Notes: generated from the letters alone by a model not told the origin. DNA of 64,000 nt from Sulfolobus islandicus Y.N.15.51 (GCF_000022485.1 NC_012623.1:1948501-2012500); one strand, 5' to 3'. Positions 45,405-55,873 are shown, numbered from the stretch's first letter. A program made the numbers and translations.

Positions 45405-47150
45405 TTAGATCTTATTCTTGGACTTTCGCATAATATTTCTCAAGTTAGATGTTTTCTCGTAGTTAACTTTGTTATTTTCAATTACTACACCATAAACTTT
45501 TTGTGCTATCTCAGATGTGATATATTCATTTCTTACGTCTTGTAGAACTAGTTCTGGGTCTCTATCTAAAGGATCTCCCCAACCTCCTCCTCCAGCACTA
45601 TGTAGACTTACCTTATCTCCATACTCTAATTTTATCGCTGCTACCTTTCTGATAACTCTGGGTTTTTCTCCTTTCTTATAAACTATTGCATAGTTTGGAG
45701 GACCATTAAATCCTCCATTAATTCCCCAAGGTGGAAATTTAGATCTTCCTATTGAGACTGTAAAGTATGCTTCTTTAGATAACACTACATAATCCTTAAT
45801 AATTCCCAGGCCTCCTCTGTATTTTCCGTGACCTGGACCGTCTTCTGAATTTAGACTTTCTCTTTCAACTAAAATGGGCATTTTTCTTTCATAAACTTCT
45901 GCAGACGCTATATATGTTTCTCCATCACCGCTAGCTACTAGGGCGCTTTCCCCATCTTGATCATTACATCCTCCCCAACCACCTGGTTGAGGTTCCACGA
46001 TTGCAAAGGGTTCACCAGTTTTTTCATCATATCCTCCTAAGATTGTAGCTAATATTGATAAAAAGTGTCCCGCAGACAATTTATCCGGTACGTAGGGAGC
46101 TAATGCTTTCCATACTAAATCTGTTGCGTATGACATCGACTCCCAGTATGTTGATGTGGGAGCTGGTTTTCTGGGATTGAATATACTTCCCTCACGTGCT
46201 ATCACTTTTAGAGGTGAGAAAAATCCTGCATTAGGCAAAGCACGGGGATCCGTTATAGCCATGTACGTCTCTCTGACTGCAGAAACAGTCGCTGGTAAAG
46301 GTGAATTTATAGGCCCATTAACTTGATTAGAACTTCCAGTGAAGTCAACAATGAATTCATCATCAGTTATGGTCACCTTTACCTTGACATAAACAGGGTT
46401 GTCCGAAATTCCATCATCATCAATATAATCTTCCGCTTCAAATTTACCTTTAGGTAATTTGGCTAGTTTTAACTTGCTTAATTTAACCCCATCTTCTATA
46501 AGCTTATCCATAGCCTCAAGTACGTTATCTAAACCATATTTTTCAATAAGCGTATTTATTCTTCTTGCTGCAATCTTCATGGAGGCAATCTGAGCTTCCA
46601 TGTCCCCTAATGTAGCGTTAGGCATTCTAGAATTGGCAGATATTATATCAACTACATCTCTATTGGGTTTTCCTCCAATGTATAATTTAATGTTTGGTAG
46701 TTGAAGTCCCTCTTGGAATATCTCCGTGGCATCTGAACTCCAACTGCCAAAATGCATTCCCCCAATTTCGCTCCAATGTCCTTTATTTACTATGAATCCG
46801 ACTAACGTATCCTTCGCAAACATAGGCATAATTAATGCAACATCATTGAGATGCGTACCACCCGAGTATGGAATATTAGTAGCAATCACATCCCCTGGAT
46901 TTATATCACTTTTCCATTTTTCTAGCACCTCTCTTATCGTAAAGTCTAAAACCCCTGAAAACCCCGGAACTCCCGGAGCTTGTGCTACCAAGCCTCTCCC
47001 CTTAGCATCAGTTATTCCAACAGCGTAATCTAGTACCTCATATATAACTGGACTTTTAGCAGTCCTTCCGAAGGCGTAGAACATCTCCTCAGACGCCACT
47101 ACAAGACCATTTTTTATAATTTCTAATGTAAATGGATCCACCATGGTCAA
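45405..47150 (-). CDS. hyuB: hydantoinase/oxoprolinase B-type subunit
   Basis: 581 residues of the HyuB/N-methylhydantoinase B family: DPFTLEIIKNGLVVASEEM at the start, GDVIATNIPYSGGTHLNDV, and the Gly-rich GGGGWGDPLDRDPE near the end are characteristic. It works with the HyuA-type subunit to open hydantoin, oxoproline or related cyclic amide rings using ATP, in the cytoplasm. The start overlaps the HyuA stop by four bases (47147-47150), so the pair is co-translated. The exact substrate cannot be read; nearby permease and DUF917 genes point to a cyclic ureide or lactam. Confidence 0.85.
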   Translation of the reverse strand: MTMVDPFTLEIIKNGLVVASEEMFYAFGRTAKSPVIYEVLDYAVGITDAKGRGLVAQAPGVPGFSGVLDFTIREVLEKWKSDINPGDVIATNIPYSGGTHLNDVALIMPMFAKDTLVGFIVNKGHWSEIGGMHFGSWSSDATEIFQEGLQLPNIKLYIGGKPNRDVVDIISANSRMPNATLGDMEAQIASMKIAARRINTLIEKYGLDNVLEAMDKLIEDGVKLSKLKLAKLPKGKFEAEDYIDDDGISDNPVYVKVKVTITDDEFIVDFTGSSNQVNGPINSPLPATVSAVRETYMAITDPRALPNAGFFSPLKVIAREGSIFNPRKPAPTSTYWESMSYATDLVWKALAPYVPDKLSAGHFLSILATILGGYDEKTGEPFAIVEPQPGGWGGCNDQDGESALVASGDGETYIASAEVYERKMPILVERESLNSEDGPGHGKYRGGLGIIKDYVVLSKEAYFTVSIGRSKFPPWGINGGFNGPPNYAIVYKKGEKPRVIRKVAAIKLEYGDKVSLHSAGGGGWGDPLDRDPELVLQDVRNEYITSEIAQKVYGVVIENNKVNYEKTSNLRNIMRKSKNKI

Positions 47151-49198
47151 TCCCTCTCAATAATTAGATTGCCATAGCTATCTAGCATTCCCATTTGTCC
47201 CTCTAGTATTAACGATGTAGAAGTTGGATCTTCTATGATTGCTGGACCATCTATTTGATAATTAATGGGCAAAAATTCTTTATTATATACGTTCCACTCC
47301 TCGTATTTCCCTTCATAGAATACTTTTCTTTTTCCGATTAACGCTTTGCTAATATCTGAATTATTCCTTTCTATCTTCATTAATGGAATACTCTCAGCCT
47401 TAACTACACCACTCACGTGGAAGTTTACTATTTCAATTGGACTATCTAAAGTAAATGCGTAAGCGATTTCATGAGCCTCATGAAACCTTCTTTTTATCTC
47501 CTCAATTTCACCAGTTCCAATCTTTCCCGGCATTACATTCACTTTTACAGTGTGTTCTTGGCCGTAATATCTCATTTCGGCGTATCTTAGCATTACGATA
47601 TCCTCCTCTTCGAATCCTTCCGATATTAATATAGATCTTATTTTGCTTTCTAATTCATTAAATTTTTCATTTATCAGATCTATACTATTCTCCTTGTCAA
47701 TCCTCAAAGGATAAGACAAGACAAGATCGTGTCTGATATCTGAAACAAGCATACCCCATGCAGAGAACACTCCTGCAGGGAGAAATGGTACTATTATCTT
47801 CTTTATATCTAATTCTTCTGCAACAAATGGAGCGAACATTGGACCAGAGCCACCGTATGCTACTAACGTAAATTCCCTTGGATCGTATCCTCTTTGAACA
47901 GATATTAATCTCACTGCATTTACTGCATTATTATTAGCAATTTTAACTATACCGTAGGAAACTTCTTCAATAGACATGTTGTAATATTTCGCAATATTTG
48001 AAATAGCTTCCTCGGCAAGTCTTTTATTAACCTTTATTTTCCCACCAAGTAGTTCCTCTTGATTTAGAAATCCGCAGACTATGTAAGCATCAGTCACGGT
48101 AATATCTTTACCTCCTTTTCCATAAGCCACTGGTCCCGGATAAGCACCAGCGGCTTTAGGTCCTACTTTTAAATTGTTTGTTTCATCAATCCAAGCTATG
48201 CTTGTTCCACCATTACCTATTTCAACTATATCCAATGTTGGGACTTTTACTGGATATCCTGGGTTGTACTTATCTCTTCCAATATAGTAATCAGTGTTTA
48301 TATTAGGTACTAGGTTTCTCACTAAACTTGCTTTGGTTGTAGTGCTTCCACCATCCATTGCTATAATATCTTTCTCTCCTAATGCGCCACTTATCTTAAT
48401 AGCTCCCATAACTCCTGCTACCGGACCGGATTCTAATGTATATATTGGAAATCTTTTAGCGTATTCAAATGTGGCCATACCTCCATTGGAAAGCATAGCA
48501 AAATAATTTCCTTTAAAACCTCTCCTTTTAAATTCACTTTCCAACTTGCTCAAGTATCTATTCATTTTTGGCATGACGTATGCATTAAGTACGGCGGTAC
48601 TAGTTCTCTCGTATTCTCTCCACTCTCTAGTGACCTCATGGGATAGTGTTACCATAATACTAGAATCAATTCTCTTAATAATCTCTCCTGCCTTAAGTTC
48701 ATGTATAGGATTAACGTAAGAATTAATAAAACCTACAGCAATAGCTTCTACGTTTTCCTCTTTTAGTTTTTTAACTGCCTCAACAACTTCGTTTTCGTTT
48801 ATAGGCAGTAAAATATCACCATTGCTCTTTATCCTTTCACCAACCTCTAGCCTCAAATACCTTGGAACCAAGGGAATTGGCTTCTTATATCTGAAATTGT
48901 ACATATCTCTTCTATTAGCCCTTTGGATTTCTAGGATATCTCTAAAACCCTTTGTTGTGATTAGACCTACCTTTGCTCCTTTCCTTTCTACTATTGTGTT
49001 TATGGCTAGTGTCTGACCATGAATTATAGTATTTACATAGCCTAAATTTATTTTAGTCTCGTCTATCGCCTCAAGTACACCATTTGAAGGATCATCTGGC
49101 GTAGTCTCTACCTTTACCCAGCTTATTTCTCCATTTTCTTCGTTATAGACCACTACGTCAGTAAAAGCACCTCCAATATCAATGCCCACTTTTGTCAT
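47147..49198 (-). CDS. hyuA: hydantoinase/oxoprolinase A-type subunit
   Basis: 683 residues of the HyuA family, actin-like ATPase fold. VGIDIGGAFTDVVVY (phosphate loop), IIHGQTLAINTIVERKGAKVGLITTKGF, MDGGSTTTKASLVR and VAYGGSGPMFAPFVAEEL are the family's nucleotide-binding blocks. It phosphorylates or activates the ring carbonyl for the B subunit. Length is normal. The ATG at 49198 faces the Lrp-type regulator gene across a 195-base divergent region, so it is a likely regulatory target. Confidence 0.85.
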   Translation of the reverse strand: MTKVGIDIGGAFTDVVVYNEENGEISWVKVETTPDDPSNGVLEAIDETKINLGYVNTIIHGQTLAINTIVERKGAKVGLITTKGFRDILEIQRANRRDMYNFRYKKPIPLVPRYLRLEVGERIKSNGDILLPINENEVVEAVKKLKEENVEAIAVGFINSYVNPIHELKAGEIIKRIDSSIMVTLSHEVTREWREYERTSTAVLNAYVMPKMNRYLSKLESEFKRRGFKGNYFAMLSNGGMATFEYAKRFPIYTLESGPVAGVMGAIKISGALGEKDIIAMDGGSTTTKASLVRNLVPNINTDYYIGRDKYNPGYPVKVPTLDIVEIGNGGTSIAWIDETNNLKVGPKAAGAYPGPVAYGKGGKDITVTDAYIVCGFLNQEELLGGKIKVNKRLAEEAISNIAKYYNMSIEEVSYGIVKIANNNAVNAVRLISVQRGYDPREFTLVAYGGSGPMFAPFVAEELDIKKIIVPFLPAGVFSAWGMLVSDIRHDLVLSYPLRIDKENSIDLINEKFNELESKIRSILISEGFEEEDIVMLRYAEMRYYGQEHTVKVNVMPGKIGTGEIEEIKRRFHEAHEIAYAFTLDSPIEIVNFHVSGVVKAESIPLMKIERNNSDISKALIGKRKVFYEGKYEEWNVYNKEFLPINYQIDGPAIIEDPTSTSLILEGQMGMLDSYGNLIIERD

Positions 49199-49393
49199 TG
49201 ATTAAGTTGTATTGTTTTGAAAATATTAAGCAGTCTAATAATCCTCTGTGTTAACAAAGTGTTTCAAAAAGACTAAACAGCACGTAAGAATATCTTCTTA
49301 AATTACTATATATATTTATTATTAGACAATGATAGATCAGTCGAAAGAAAATTATAAATAAGGGTAATTTTTATAAGTTTATTAAGTTAGGAA
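49199..49393. promoter_or_regulatory. divergent promoter region hyuA / Lrp-type regulator
   Basis: 195 bases, AT-rich, with TATATATTTATTATTAG near 49309-49325 and TAATTTTTATAAG near 49363-49375 that could serve the regulator. A binding site for the regulator would be expected here; no clear palindrome was found. Confidence 0.35.
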
Positions 49394-49873
49394 ATGTCTT
49401 GGGAAGAAGTATTTCGAAATTATCTTGATGATAAAGATATAAAGATTTTGAAACTTTTAAATCAAGACGCAAATATCTCTGATGCTAAGCTTGGAAAATT
49501 AGTCGGGCTATCAAAGACCGCTGTGAGATTAAGAAGAGTAAAGATGCAAAATTCTGGAATCTTAAAAATAGTTGGTGTAGTTGTGTTACAAAACTTAGGT
49601 ATTCCGTATGCTGACATTTTAGTAAAGTTAAAGAATGATATAATACTAAGAGAGCAGTTTATAAACAAACTCATTGCTGATGATCTAGTATATGAAGTAA
49701 CGGAATATATGGGAGATTGGGATTTACTTATAAGATTATTTCATAACAATATCACTAAGTTAAAGGATGAATCATTAAAAATTATCAGTGATAAAGCTGT
49801 TCAAGATTACAGAATTAGTTATGTAGTAAAAACTTATAAGGCATGGGGAAAATCGATTCTTTCAAGTATATAA
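49394..49873 (+). CDS. Lrp/AsnC-family transcription regulator
   Basis: 159 residues. A winged helix-turn-helix (LDDKDIKILKLLNQDANISDAKLGKLVGLSKTAVRLRRVKM) is followed by an alpha/beta effector domain of about 90 residues (EVTEYMGDWDLLIRLF) that should form octamers and sense a small ligand. It stands between the divergent hyu genes and the permease operon, so it probably controls both in response to the cyclic amide or an amino acid product. AT-rich TATA-like sequence lies just before the ATG. Confidence 0.75.
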   Translation: MSWEEVFRNYLDDKDIKILKLLNQDANISDAKLGKLVGLSKTAVRLRRVKMQNSGILKIVGVVVLQNLGIPYADILVKLKNDIILREQFINKLIADDLVYEVTEYMGDWDLLIRLFHNNITKLKDESLKIISDKAVQDYRISYVVKTYKAWGKSILSSI

Positions 49874-50042
49874 ACCTTACTTGAAAACTCATAGTCTAAT
49901 AGACTATTCCATTTTAGTTTTTTAGAATAGAGATAAAGGAATAGTCGACTGAATAACAGGGTTAGTAATTGTTATTTTATATTGAAACGATTTCTTCTAA
50001 ACTATCATAATATTTTTATTCCATATTTAAACATTAGAAAAT

Positions 50043-51404
50043 ATGACTGGAAAGGAAGAAATTAGCTCAAAATATGATGACTATTCACTAAAGGAAGTTC
50101 CGAAAGATTCCAGATATGGCTTCTTTAACGTTTTTCTAGTATTTTCATCTGTTTATGGTGCAATAGCTGTAATATGGGCTGGAGGAGCACTAGGTTATGG
50201 ACTCACATTTTCTCAAGCTATAATAGCAGTATTGTCGGGAACAGTAGTATTAGGCATCTTAGGTTCATTGACTGCAGCTGTGGGAGCTTATAGTGGTCTC
50301 TCAACTTATGTTATGTGGAGACACCCCTTAGGAAGATGGGGAGGTAAAGTTGCTGGATTATTGCTGATAACTATAACTACGGGAATAGGATGGTATGCAG
50401 TCGAAACGTGGCTATTTGGTATAGTAATGAGTGAGATATTCCCAAATAATCCTTTCTTTTCTGTTGGAGTAGCTGCCATTTGGGGAGGAATTTTAATGAC
50501 AATAATGACATATGTAGGCTATAGGATGCTGTCTTTCCTAAGCTACTTTACAATTCCATTTCATATATGGCTGATAGCAATAGGAATAGCAATAGTGTTA
50601 GCACTTAAAGGTGGATTTCACACAGTTATGGCAGCAGTTCCAACAAGTCATATGAGCTTACTTGATGGTATATCCGCTACCATAGGATTATATAGCGCTG
50701 GGACTATAATTTCTCCCGATATCTCCAGATTTGCCAAATCAGCGAAAGATGCTGGCTATGCATGGTTTGCTCATATAATTTTCCTATATCCATTCTTAAT
50801 ATTGGGAGGAGTAGCAATAGTGTTAGCAACTGGTTCCTATTTGATAACTAATGCAATGCTAGAGTTAGGAATGGGAGTTGGTGTTTTACTAATTATAGTT
50901 TTCGGTCAATTCATAATAAATACTGATAATCTATATAGTGGTTCCTTATCTTTAGTTAACCTAATTCCAATGAGACGTGAAATAGCCTCCATAATTAACG
51001 GTGTCATAGGTACTGCAATTGCAGCATATGTTGGATTCTCTGCAGGTTCGTCAATAACTCCCTTTGAGAACTTTATCTCTTTGTTAGGAGACTTCTTACC
51101 TGCAATGGGAGGAATTGTACTAGCTGACTTTTACATTGTCAAGAAATACATTAATAAGATTCAAGATCCTCATAAACGGTATCAGTTCGTACCAAATAAT
51201 AAGTATTATAATATAAATATTGCAGGAATATTAGCCTTAGCATTAGGTTCAATAGTAGGTTACTTCGTAAATGCCGGTATACCAGCAATAAACTCCTTAG
51301 TTACCGGCTTCTTATCCTACATTATAATATATTACATTATCAACGCATTAGGTAAGAGTCCAGAAATACTGCCTTTCAATTACGAAGGAGGGATATTAAG
51401 ATGA
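50043..51404 (+). CDS. NCS1-type nucleobase/hydantoin permease
   Basis: 453 residues with about 12 membrane helices. SRYGFFNVFLVFSSVYGAIAVIWAGGALGYGLTFSQAI and the polar helix GWYAVETWLFG, DNLYSGSLSLVN match the CodB/Mhp1 family of cation-coupled carriers for cytosine, allantoin or benzyl-hydantoin. It probably imports the substrate of the hyu/DUF917 enzymes. TATTTTTATTCC before the ATG fits a leaderless promoter. Its stop overlaps the next small gene by four bases. Confidence 0.8.
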   Translation: MTGKEEISSKYDDYSLKEVPKDSRYGFFNVFLVFSSVYGAIAVIWAGGALGYGLTFSQAIIAVLSGTVVLGILGSLTAAVGAYSGLSTYVMWRHPLGRWGGKVAGLLLITITTGIGWYAVETWLFGIVMSEIFPNNPFFSVGVAAIWGGILMTIMTYVGYRMLSFLSYFTIPFHIWLIAIGIAIVLALKGGFHTVMAAVPTSHMSLLDGISATIGLYSAGTIISPDISRFAKSAKDAGYAWFAHIIFLYPFLILGGVAIVLATGSYLITNAMLELGMGVGVLLIIVFGQFIINTDNLYSGSLSLVNLIPMRREIASIINGVIGTAIAAYVGFSAGSSITPFENFISLLGDFLPAMGGIVLADFYIVKKYINKIQDPHKRYQFVPNNKYYNINIAGILALALGSIVGYFVNAGIPAINSLVTGFLSYIIIYYIINALGKSPEILPFNYEGGILR

Positions 51405-51787
51405 ACTTATTTGATAACTATAAAATATTTACCATTTCTAACATTATAGTGGGGTTAGTCTTTAGTGCACTGTATTTCATTACAACTGGGTTTATACAAT
51501 ACTATAACTTAGTTTATGGTATCCTTACGTTAGGAATAGCCATATGGGGAATTGGAAGATATTATTTCAAAAAGATAGAAGATGATAAAATAAGAGTAGG
51601 AGTTCAGACATCATGGCTAATAGTCTCTTTCGCTTTAGGTTACATATCAATAATTTATGCCCCTGTTCTGTTCACTAGGTTAGAAATAATAATAATTGAA
51701 TCCATTCTATCAATAATACAAATTTTGTGGGGTTCAGTCTTATTAGCAATTTCATATAGGAAAGGATATTCAGTCATAAAGGTGTAA
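51401..51787 (+). CDS. four-helix membrane protein of the hyu/DUF917 operon
   Basis: 128 residues with four predicted helices and a short basic loop (KKIEDDKIRVGV). It overlaps the permease gene (ATGA) and precedes a DUF917 gene by four bases, so it is probably an accessory subunit of the transporter or an unrelated small membrane protein of the pathway. No family recognised. Confidence 0.5.
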   Translation: MNLFDNYKIFTISNIIVGLVFSALYFITTGFIQYYNLVYGILTLGIAIWGIGRYYFKKIEDDKIRVGVQTSWLIVSFALGYISIIYAPVLFTRLEIIIIESILSIIQILWGSVLLAISYRKGYSVIKV

Positions 51788-51791
51788 CTAA

Positions 51792-52874
51792 ATGGAAACG
51801 TATTTCATTCAAGAGAGAGATTTACAAAACTTAGTTACTGGAGCGTCTTTTTTAGGTACCGGAGGCGGAGGAGATCCATATATAGGAGGGCTTATGTTAA
51901 AAAGGGAACTAGAGCTTGTAAAAAAGATAGAAGTAATAACTGGAGTGAAGTACTCAAATAGCAAATCCTTTGTTTTAGGTAGTGCAATGATGGGGGCTCC
52001 TATAGTGATGATAGAAAAAATACCCAGTAGCTCTGAAGCTAAAAAAGCTCTTGAAGTTTATTCCAAATTTTCCGGTAATGAGGTTGAATATATCACACCA
52101 TTGGAAATGGGTGGAGTTAATTCAACGATCCCATTAATAACATCAGCTAAGACTGGTATTCCAGTAATTGATGGAGATGGTATGGGAAGGGCATTTCCAG
52201 AATTACAAATGACTACCTTTTACTTTTATGGCGTTCAACCTTCTCCGATCGTAATATTCGATGAAAGAGGCAATGTAAGCATAGTACAAGGTATAGATGG
52301 CTATTGGTCTGAGAAAATAGCAAGAGTTATTACTGTAAGATACGGAGGAAGTGCATACATCGCTCTATATGGTACGTCATTATCAACTTACTCAAATACT
52401 GCTGTGCTGGGCACACTGAGTTTAGCCTTAGAAATAGGTGAGCTATTAAATCAAATGCGTCTTGATGATGTCTTAGACCTTTTAAAGGCAATGATAGTGT
52501 TTAAAGGTAAGGTAGTAGATGTGCAAAGAAGAGTAGAGAAGGGATTCTCTAAAGGAAATGTAATTATAGATGGATTAGAAAACATCAGTGAACAAACTAT
52601 GAAGATTGATTTTCAAAACGAATTCTTAGTAGCGAGGATTAATAATAACATAGTAACTACTGTACCAGATCTCATAACAGTTTTAGATTTATTCACGTTA
52701 AAACCCATTACGACAGACAGAATAAAATATGGTCAAAAAGTCATGGTTATCGGTATACCTTCAAGTGTTAGACTGAGGAGTAAGGAAGCGTTAAGGTATA
52801 TAGGACCCAGAGCCTTTGGATATGATGTGGATTTCATACCACTCGAGGAAAGGTGGAAGAAGGTTGAGAATTAG
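51792..52874 (+). CDS. DUF917-family protein 1
   Basis: 360 residues. The start YFIQERDLQNLVTGASFLGTGGGGDPYIGG and the segment GDGMGRAFPELQMTTFYFYG are DUF917 signatures (Gly-rich loop, then G-x-G-R-x-F-P-E). The family is regularly found next to or fused with HyuA-type subunits and is thought to take part in cyclic amide hydrolysis, with no settled mechanism. It is followed at once by a HyuA-like gene. A paralogue lies on the other strand at 54.4-55.4 kb, 40-45 per cent similar by eye. Confidence 0.8.
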   Translation: METYFIQERDLQNLVTGASFLGTGGGGDPYIGGLMLKRELELVKKIEVITGVKYSNSKSFVLGSAMMGAPIVMIEKIPSSSEAKKALEVYSKFSGNEVEYITPLEMGGVNSTIPLITSAKTGIPVIDGDGMGRAFPELQMTTFYFYGVQPSPIVIFDERGNVSIVQGIDGYWSEKIARVITVRYGGSAYIALYGTSLSTYSNTAVLGTLSLALEIGELLNQMRLDDVLDLLKAMIVFKGKVVDVQRRVEKGFSKGNVIIDGLENISEQTMKIDFQNEFLVARINNNIVTTVPDLITVLDLFTLKPITTDRIKYGQKVMVIGIPSSVRLRSKEALRYIGPRAFGYDVDFIPLEERWKKVEN

Positions 52875-54405
52875 AATAGGTATTGATATTGGTAGTACTC
52901 ATACGGATGCAGTAGCATTAGAAGGTAAAGAACTAATAGTAGCGGATAAAGTAATGACTACGCCAGACTTAACCACTGGACTTTTAAATGCCATAAGTAA
53001 AGTAATGGAAAAACTTGGAGAGAGAAAAAACGAAGTAGATACACTGATGATAGGAACTACTCATGGTCTAAACGCTTTACATCAAGGTAAAGGCTTAAAT
53101 AGAGTAGCAATCATTAGAATTGGCTTACCGGCTGGGGAAGGAGTTCCTCCAGTATTTGACTGGCCCGAGCAACTGGCAAACTTTGTTACTTATAAATATA
53201 TGGTAAGAGGAGGGCATGAATATACTGGGGAAGAAATAGTAGAGATGGATGAGGACAAAATAAGAAAAATCGCTGAGGATATAAGCGGTAAAGTCGATGC
53301 CATAGCCATTAGTTCAATATTTTCAGTGGTAAATTCATCACATGAGATTAGAGCAAAGGAAATTTTAAGAGAGAAAGGAATTAATGTCCCCATAGTTCTT
53401 TCTCATGAAATCGGTGGAATAGGACTGCTAGAGAGGGAGAATTCAGCAATCTTAAATGCGTTGATACTTAAAATCTTTGAGAACTTAATAAACAAAATCA
53501 AACAGTTACTATCTTCTTTGGGCATAGAAAATGTGAAACTATTCTTTGCACAGAATGATGGAACTGTAGCTTCTGAAGATTTTATCAAGAACTATCCAAT
53601 ATTCACTGTAGCAGGGCCAGTTTCAAATAGTATTAGAGGAGCTCACTTACTGACTGGAATAAAAGATGCCATAGTGATGGACGTAGGAGGTACTACGACA
53701 AATGTGGGTGTTCTCCATGAGGGATATCCCAGAGAATCCTCCTCTGTTGTAGAGATAGCTAAAATAAGGACTAATTTCAGAATGCCTGACATATACACGA
53801 TGGCATTGGGAGGAGGCACGATAGTTAATAAAGAGAAAATAGGACCAGAGAGTGTGGGTTATGCGTTAATAAATAAAGGAATAGCATGGGGAGGCGACAC
53901 TCTAACTGCAACAGATGTAGCTATGATAGTAAAAGGAATAACAATAGACGGTACAAATCCGCAGTTAATAATTAACAAATTCCCTCCAGAGTACTTCCTT
54001 AGTATATACACTAAAATGGTAGGAATGTGGGAAGACGCTATAGACTTAATGAAAACTTCAAAGGATGATGTAACGGTAATTGTTGTGGGTGGTGGAAGTA
54101 TAATGGTTCCAGAGAAATTAAAAGGGGCAATGGAAGTTATAAGACCACAAAATGCACAATACGCTAATGCGATAGGTGCAACATTAACCAAAGTTGGTGC
54201 TATAATGGAAAGGACGTTCTCTTATGATCAAATAACTAGGGAAAATGCTATAAAGAGTTTAATTGATGAGGCTAAAAGTCTAGCCATAAAAGCTGGAGCC
54301 TTACACACAACAATAGAAGTTAGAGAAATAGAAGAAATGCAAATTCCTTATCTACCTGGAAATTCAGTGAAAGTTAAAGTTAAGGTAGTTGGCGAATTTT
54401 CTTAA
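52864..54405 (+). CDS. HyuA-like protein associated with DUF917
   Basis: About 513 residues, shorter than the classical HyuA at 47-49 kb. RIGIDIGSTHTDAVALEGKE, LMIGTTHGLNALHQGKGLNRVAIIRIG, DVGGTTTNVGVL and VVGGGSIMVP show the actin-like nucleotide site. I take a TTG at 52864, which has GGTGG about ten bases upstream, as start; the open frame reaches back to 52816 inside the DUF917 gene. Its 3' end runs 26 bases into the opposing DUF917 gene. It probably forms the active complex with DUF917 protein 1. Confidence 0.75.
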   Translation: MRIRIGIDIGSTHTDAVALEGKELIVADKVMTTPDLTTGLLNAISKVMEKLGERKNEVDTLMIGTTHGLNALHQGKGLNRVAIIRIGLPAGEGVPPVFDWPEQLANFVTYKYMVRGGHEYTGEEIVEMDEDKIRKIAEDISGKVDAIAISSIFSVVNSSHEIRAKEILREKGINVPIVLSHEIGGIGLLERENSAILNALILKIFENLINKIKQLLSSLGIENVKLFFAQNDGTVASEDFIKNYPIFTVAGPVSNSIRGAHLLTGIKDAIVMDVGGTTTNVGVLHEGYPRESSSVVEIAKIRTNFRMPDIYTMALGGGTIVNKEKIGPESVGYALINKGIAWGGDTLTATDVAMIVKGITIDGTNPQLIINKFPPEYFLSIYTKMVGMWEDAIDLMKTSKDDVTVIVVGGGSIMVPEKLKGAMEVIRPQNAQYANAIGATLTKVGAIMERTFSYDQITRENAIKSLIDEAKSLAIKAGALHTTIEVREIEEMQIPYLPGNSVKVKVKVVGEFS

Positions 54406-55426
54406 TTTCTTCAAATACCATTTCCTTAATCTTATGGTATCCCCCAACTTCTCTCCACTTATTACTTACAGGGATTTCTAATACTCTCACCTTTATTCCG
54501 TACCTAAGGGAGTCAGAAGTCACTACATTATTATTATAATCGATTAAATTGATAATTTCAGGTGATATTGATAGAATTTTTTCTTCTTTAAGGAAGCTTA
54601 AATACTCATTTTTAAATACTACTTCGGCATTTTCACCCCTATATTCTTCAAGGCCGTCAATTTTAGCTATACCAATTGCAAATCCTCCTAAGTTAAATCT
54701 CTTTACATCAACTATTTTACCTTCGAAAATTATCTTACCTCTTGCCAAGCTAATCATTTCATCCAATCCTTCTTCAGTTAATGTTTTACCTAACTCGAAA
54801 GCTAGGCTTACTGTACCCAAGATAGCTCCGTTAATATACTCCCTACCAGATGCTGGGTAAAGCGAGATATATCCTCTTCCACCAAATCTTACAGTTATAC
54901 TCCTTGCAATGATCTCTGCCTTGAAGTTATCAACAGCGTCTATAATAACGCAATTTTCACGCTCATCGCAAATACTCAAAGGTGTTGCCTTATATCCTGC
55001 AAAATGCATAGTAGTCATATATAATTCTGGAAAAGCTCTACCCTCATAATCTCCATCTACTAATGGTTTCTTACTCATTAACGATGCCATAAATGGGACA
55101 ACTGAGTTTATACCACCTATTTCAATAGAAGTTATTTTAGTAATGTCTTTTCTCAAAAATTTAGTTAAGGTCATAAGAGATTTATAATATTCATGGCCTG
55201 CGGGAATCTTCTCTATACCTATCAATGGCGACCCCATACCGCCTACTCCTATTATGAAATCTCTATCTTCATCAATTTCGTCAGTATATTCAACATAATC
55301 AATATTCATCTGAAGCATTTTTGCTTTGACAATTTTATATCCTAAAAACGGATTTCCACCACCACCAGAACCTAATATTGAACTCCCTATTGCGAGATTG
55401 TATAGATCACTAACAGAAATTTTCAT
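54380..55426 (-). CDS. DUF917-family protein 2
   Basis: 348 residues with the same signatures as protein 1: ISVSDLYNLAIGSSILGSGGGGNPFLG at the start, DGDYEGRAFPELYMTTMHFAGYKATPLS in the middle. It is convergent with the HyuA-like gene and overlaps it by 26 bases, which could lead to antisense interference. Whether it forms an alternative or mixed complex with the same HyuA-like partner cannot be told. The C-terminus ends in a basic stretch. Confidence 0.75.
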   Translation of the reverse strand: MKISVSDLYNLAIGSSILGSGGGGNPFLGYKIVKAKMLQMNIDYVEYTDEIDEDRDFIIGVGGMGSPLIGIEKIPAGHEYYKSLMTLTKFLRKDITKITSIEIGGINSVVPFMASLMSKKPLVDGDYEGRAFPELYMTTMHFAGYKATPLSICDERENCVIIDAVDNFKAEIIARSITVRFGGRGYISLYPASGREYINGAILGTVSLAFELGKTLTEEGLDEMISLARGKIIFEGKIVDVKRFNLGGFAIGIAKIDGLEEYRGENAEVVFKNEYLSFLKEEKILSISPEIINLIDYNNNVVTSDSLRYGIKVRVLEIPVSNKWREVGGYHKIKEMVFEEIKKIRQLP

Positions 55427-55780
55427 GTTTTATTATAAACCCCCATTAATAATATAAAGTTTAAAGTTTTACTCGCCATCGTTTACTGTATAGTCTTTCT
55501 TAGTAAACGCGAAGGGAACATAACACTTTTCAATACAAAACATATCCGTCTATTTCCTTTAGGCTCATCATTCCCCAATATCCCTTAGATTAAACTTAGC
55601 CCTTTTGCTCTTTTACAACTATTGTGAAAGAGACTATAATAATACCTTATTTAATGCACATACTCTCTATAAAGACATAGTCGTTTAACAAATTTGTATA
55701 CCTAATGATGATACCATGCACACTCATGGTTAATAGTAATAATTCTCTTTCTACAAGATTTTCATTGTGTTGAAGGAAAA
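55427..55780. other. AT-rich intergenic stretch
   Basis: About 350 bases up to the inverted end of the following element; promoter-like AT blocks for the minus-strand gene, no ORF or RNA recognised. Confidence 0.35.
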
Positions 55781-55873
55781 GATATCCTTAGACCCCAAAT
55801 TCATTTTACAAAAATAATTGCATTGTATAATTTTTTCTAACCAAGAAAATTTTGTAATTAGAGAAAAAGTTAA

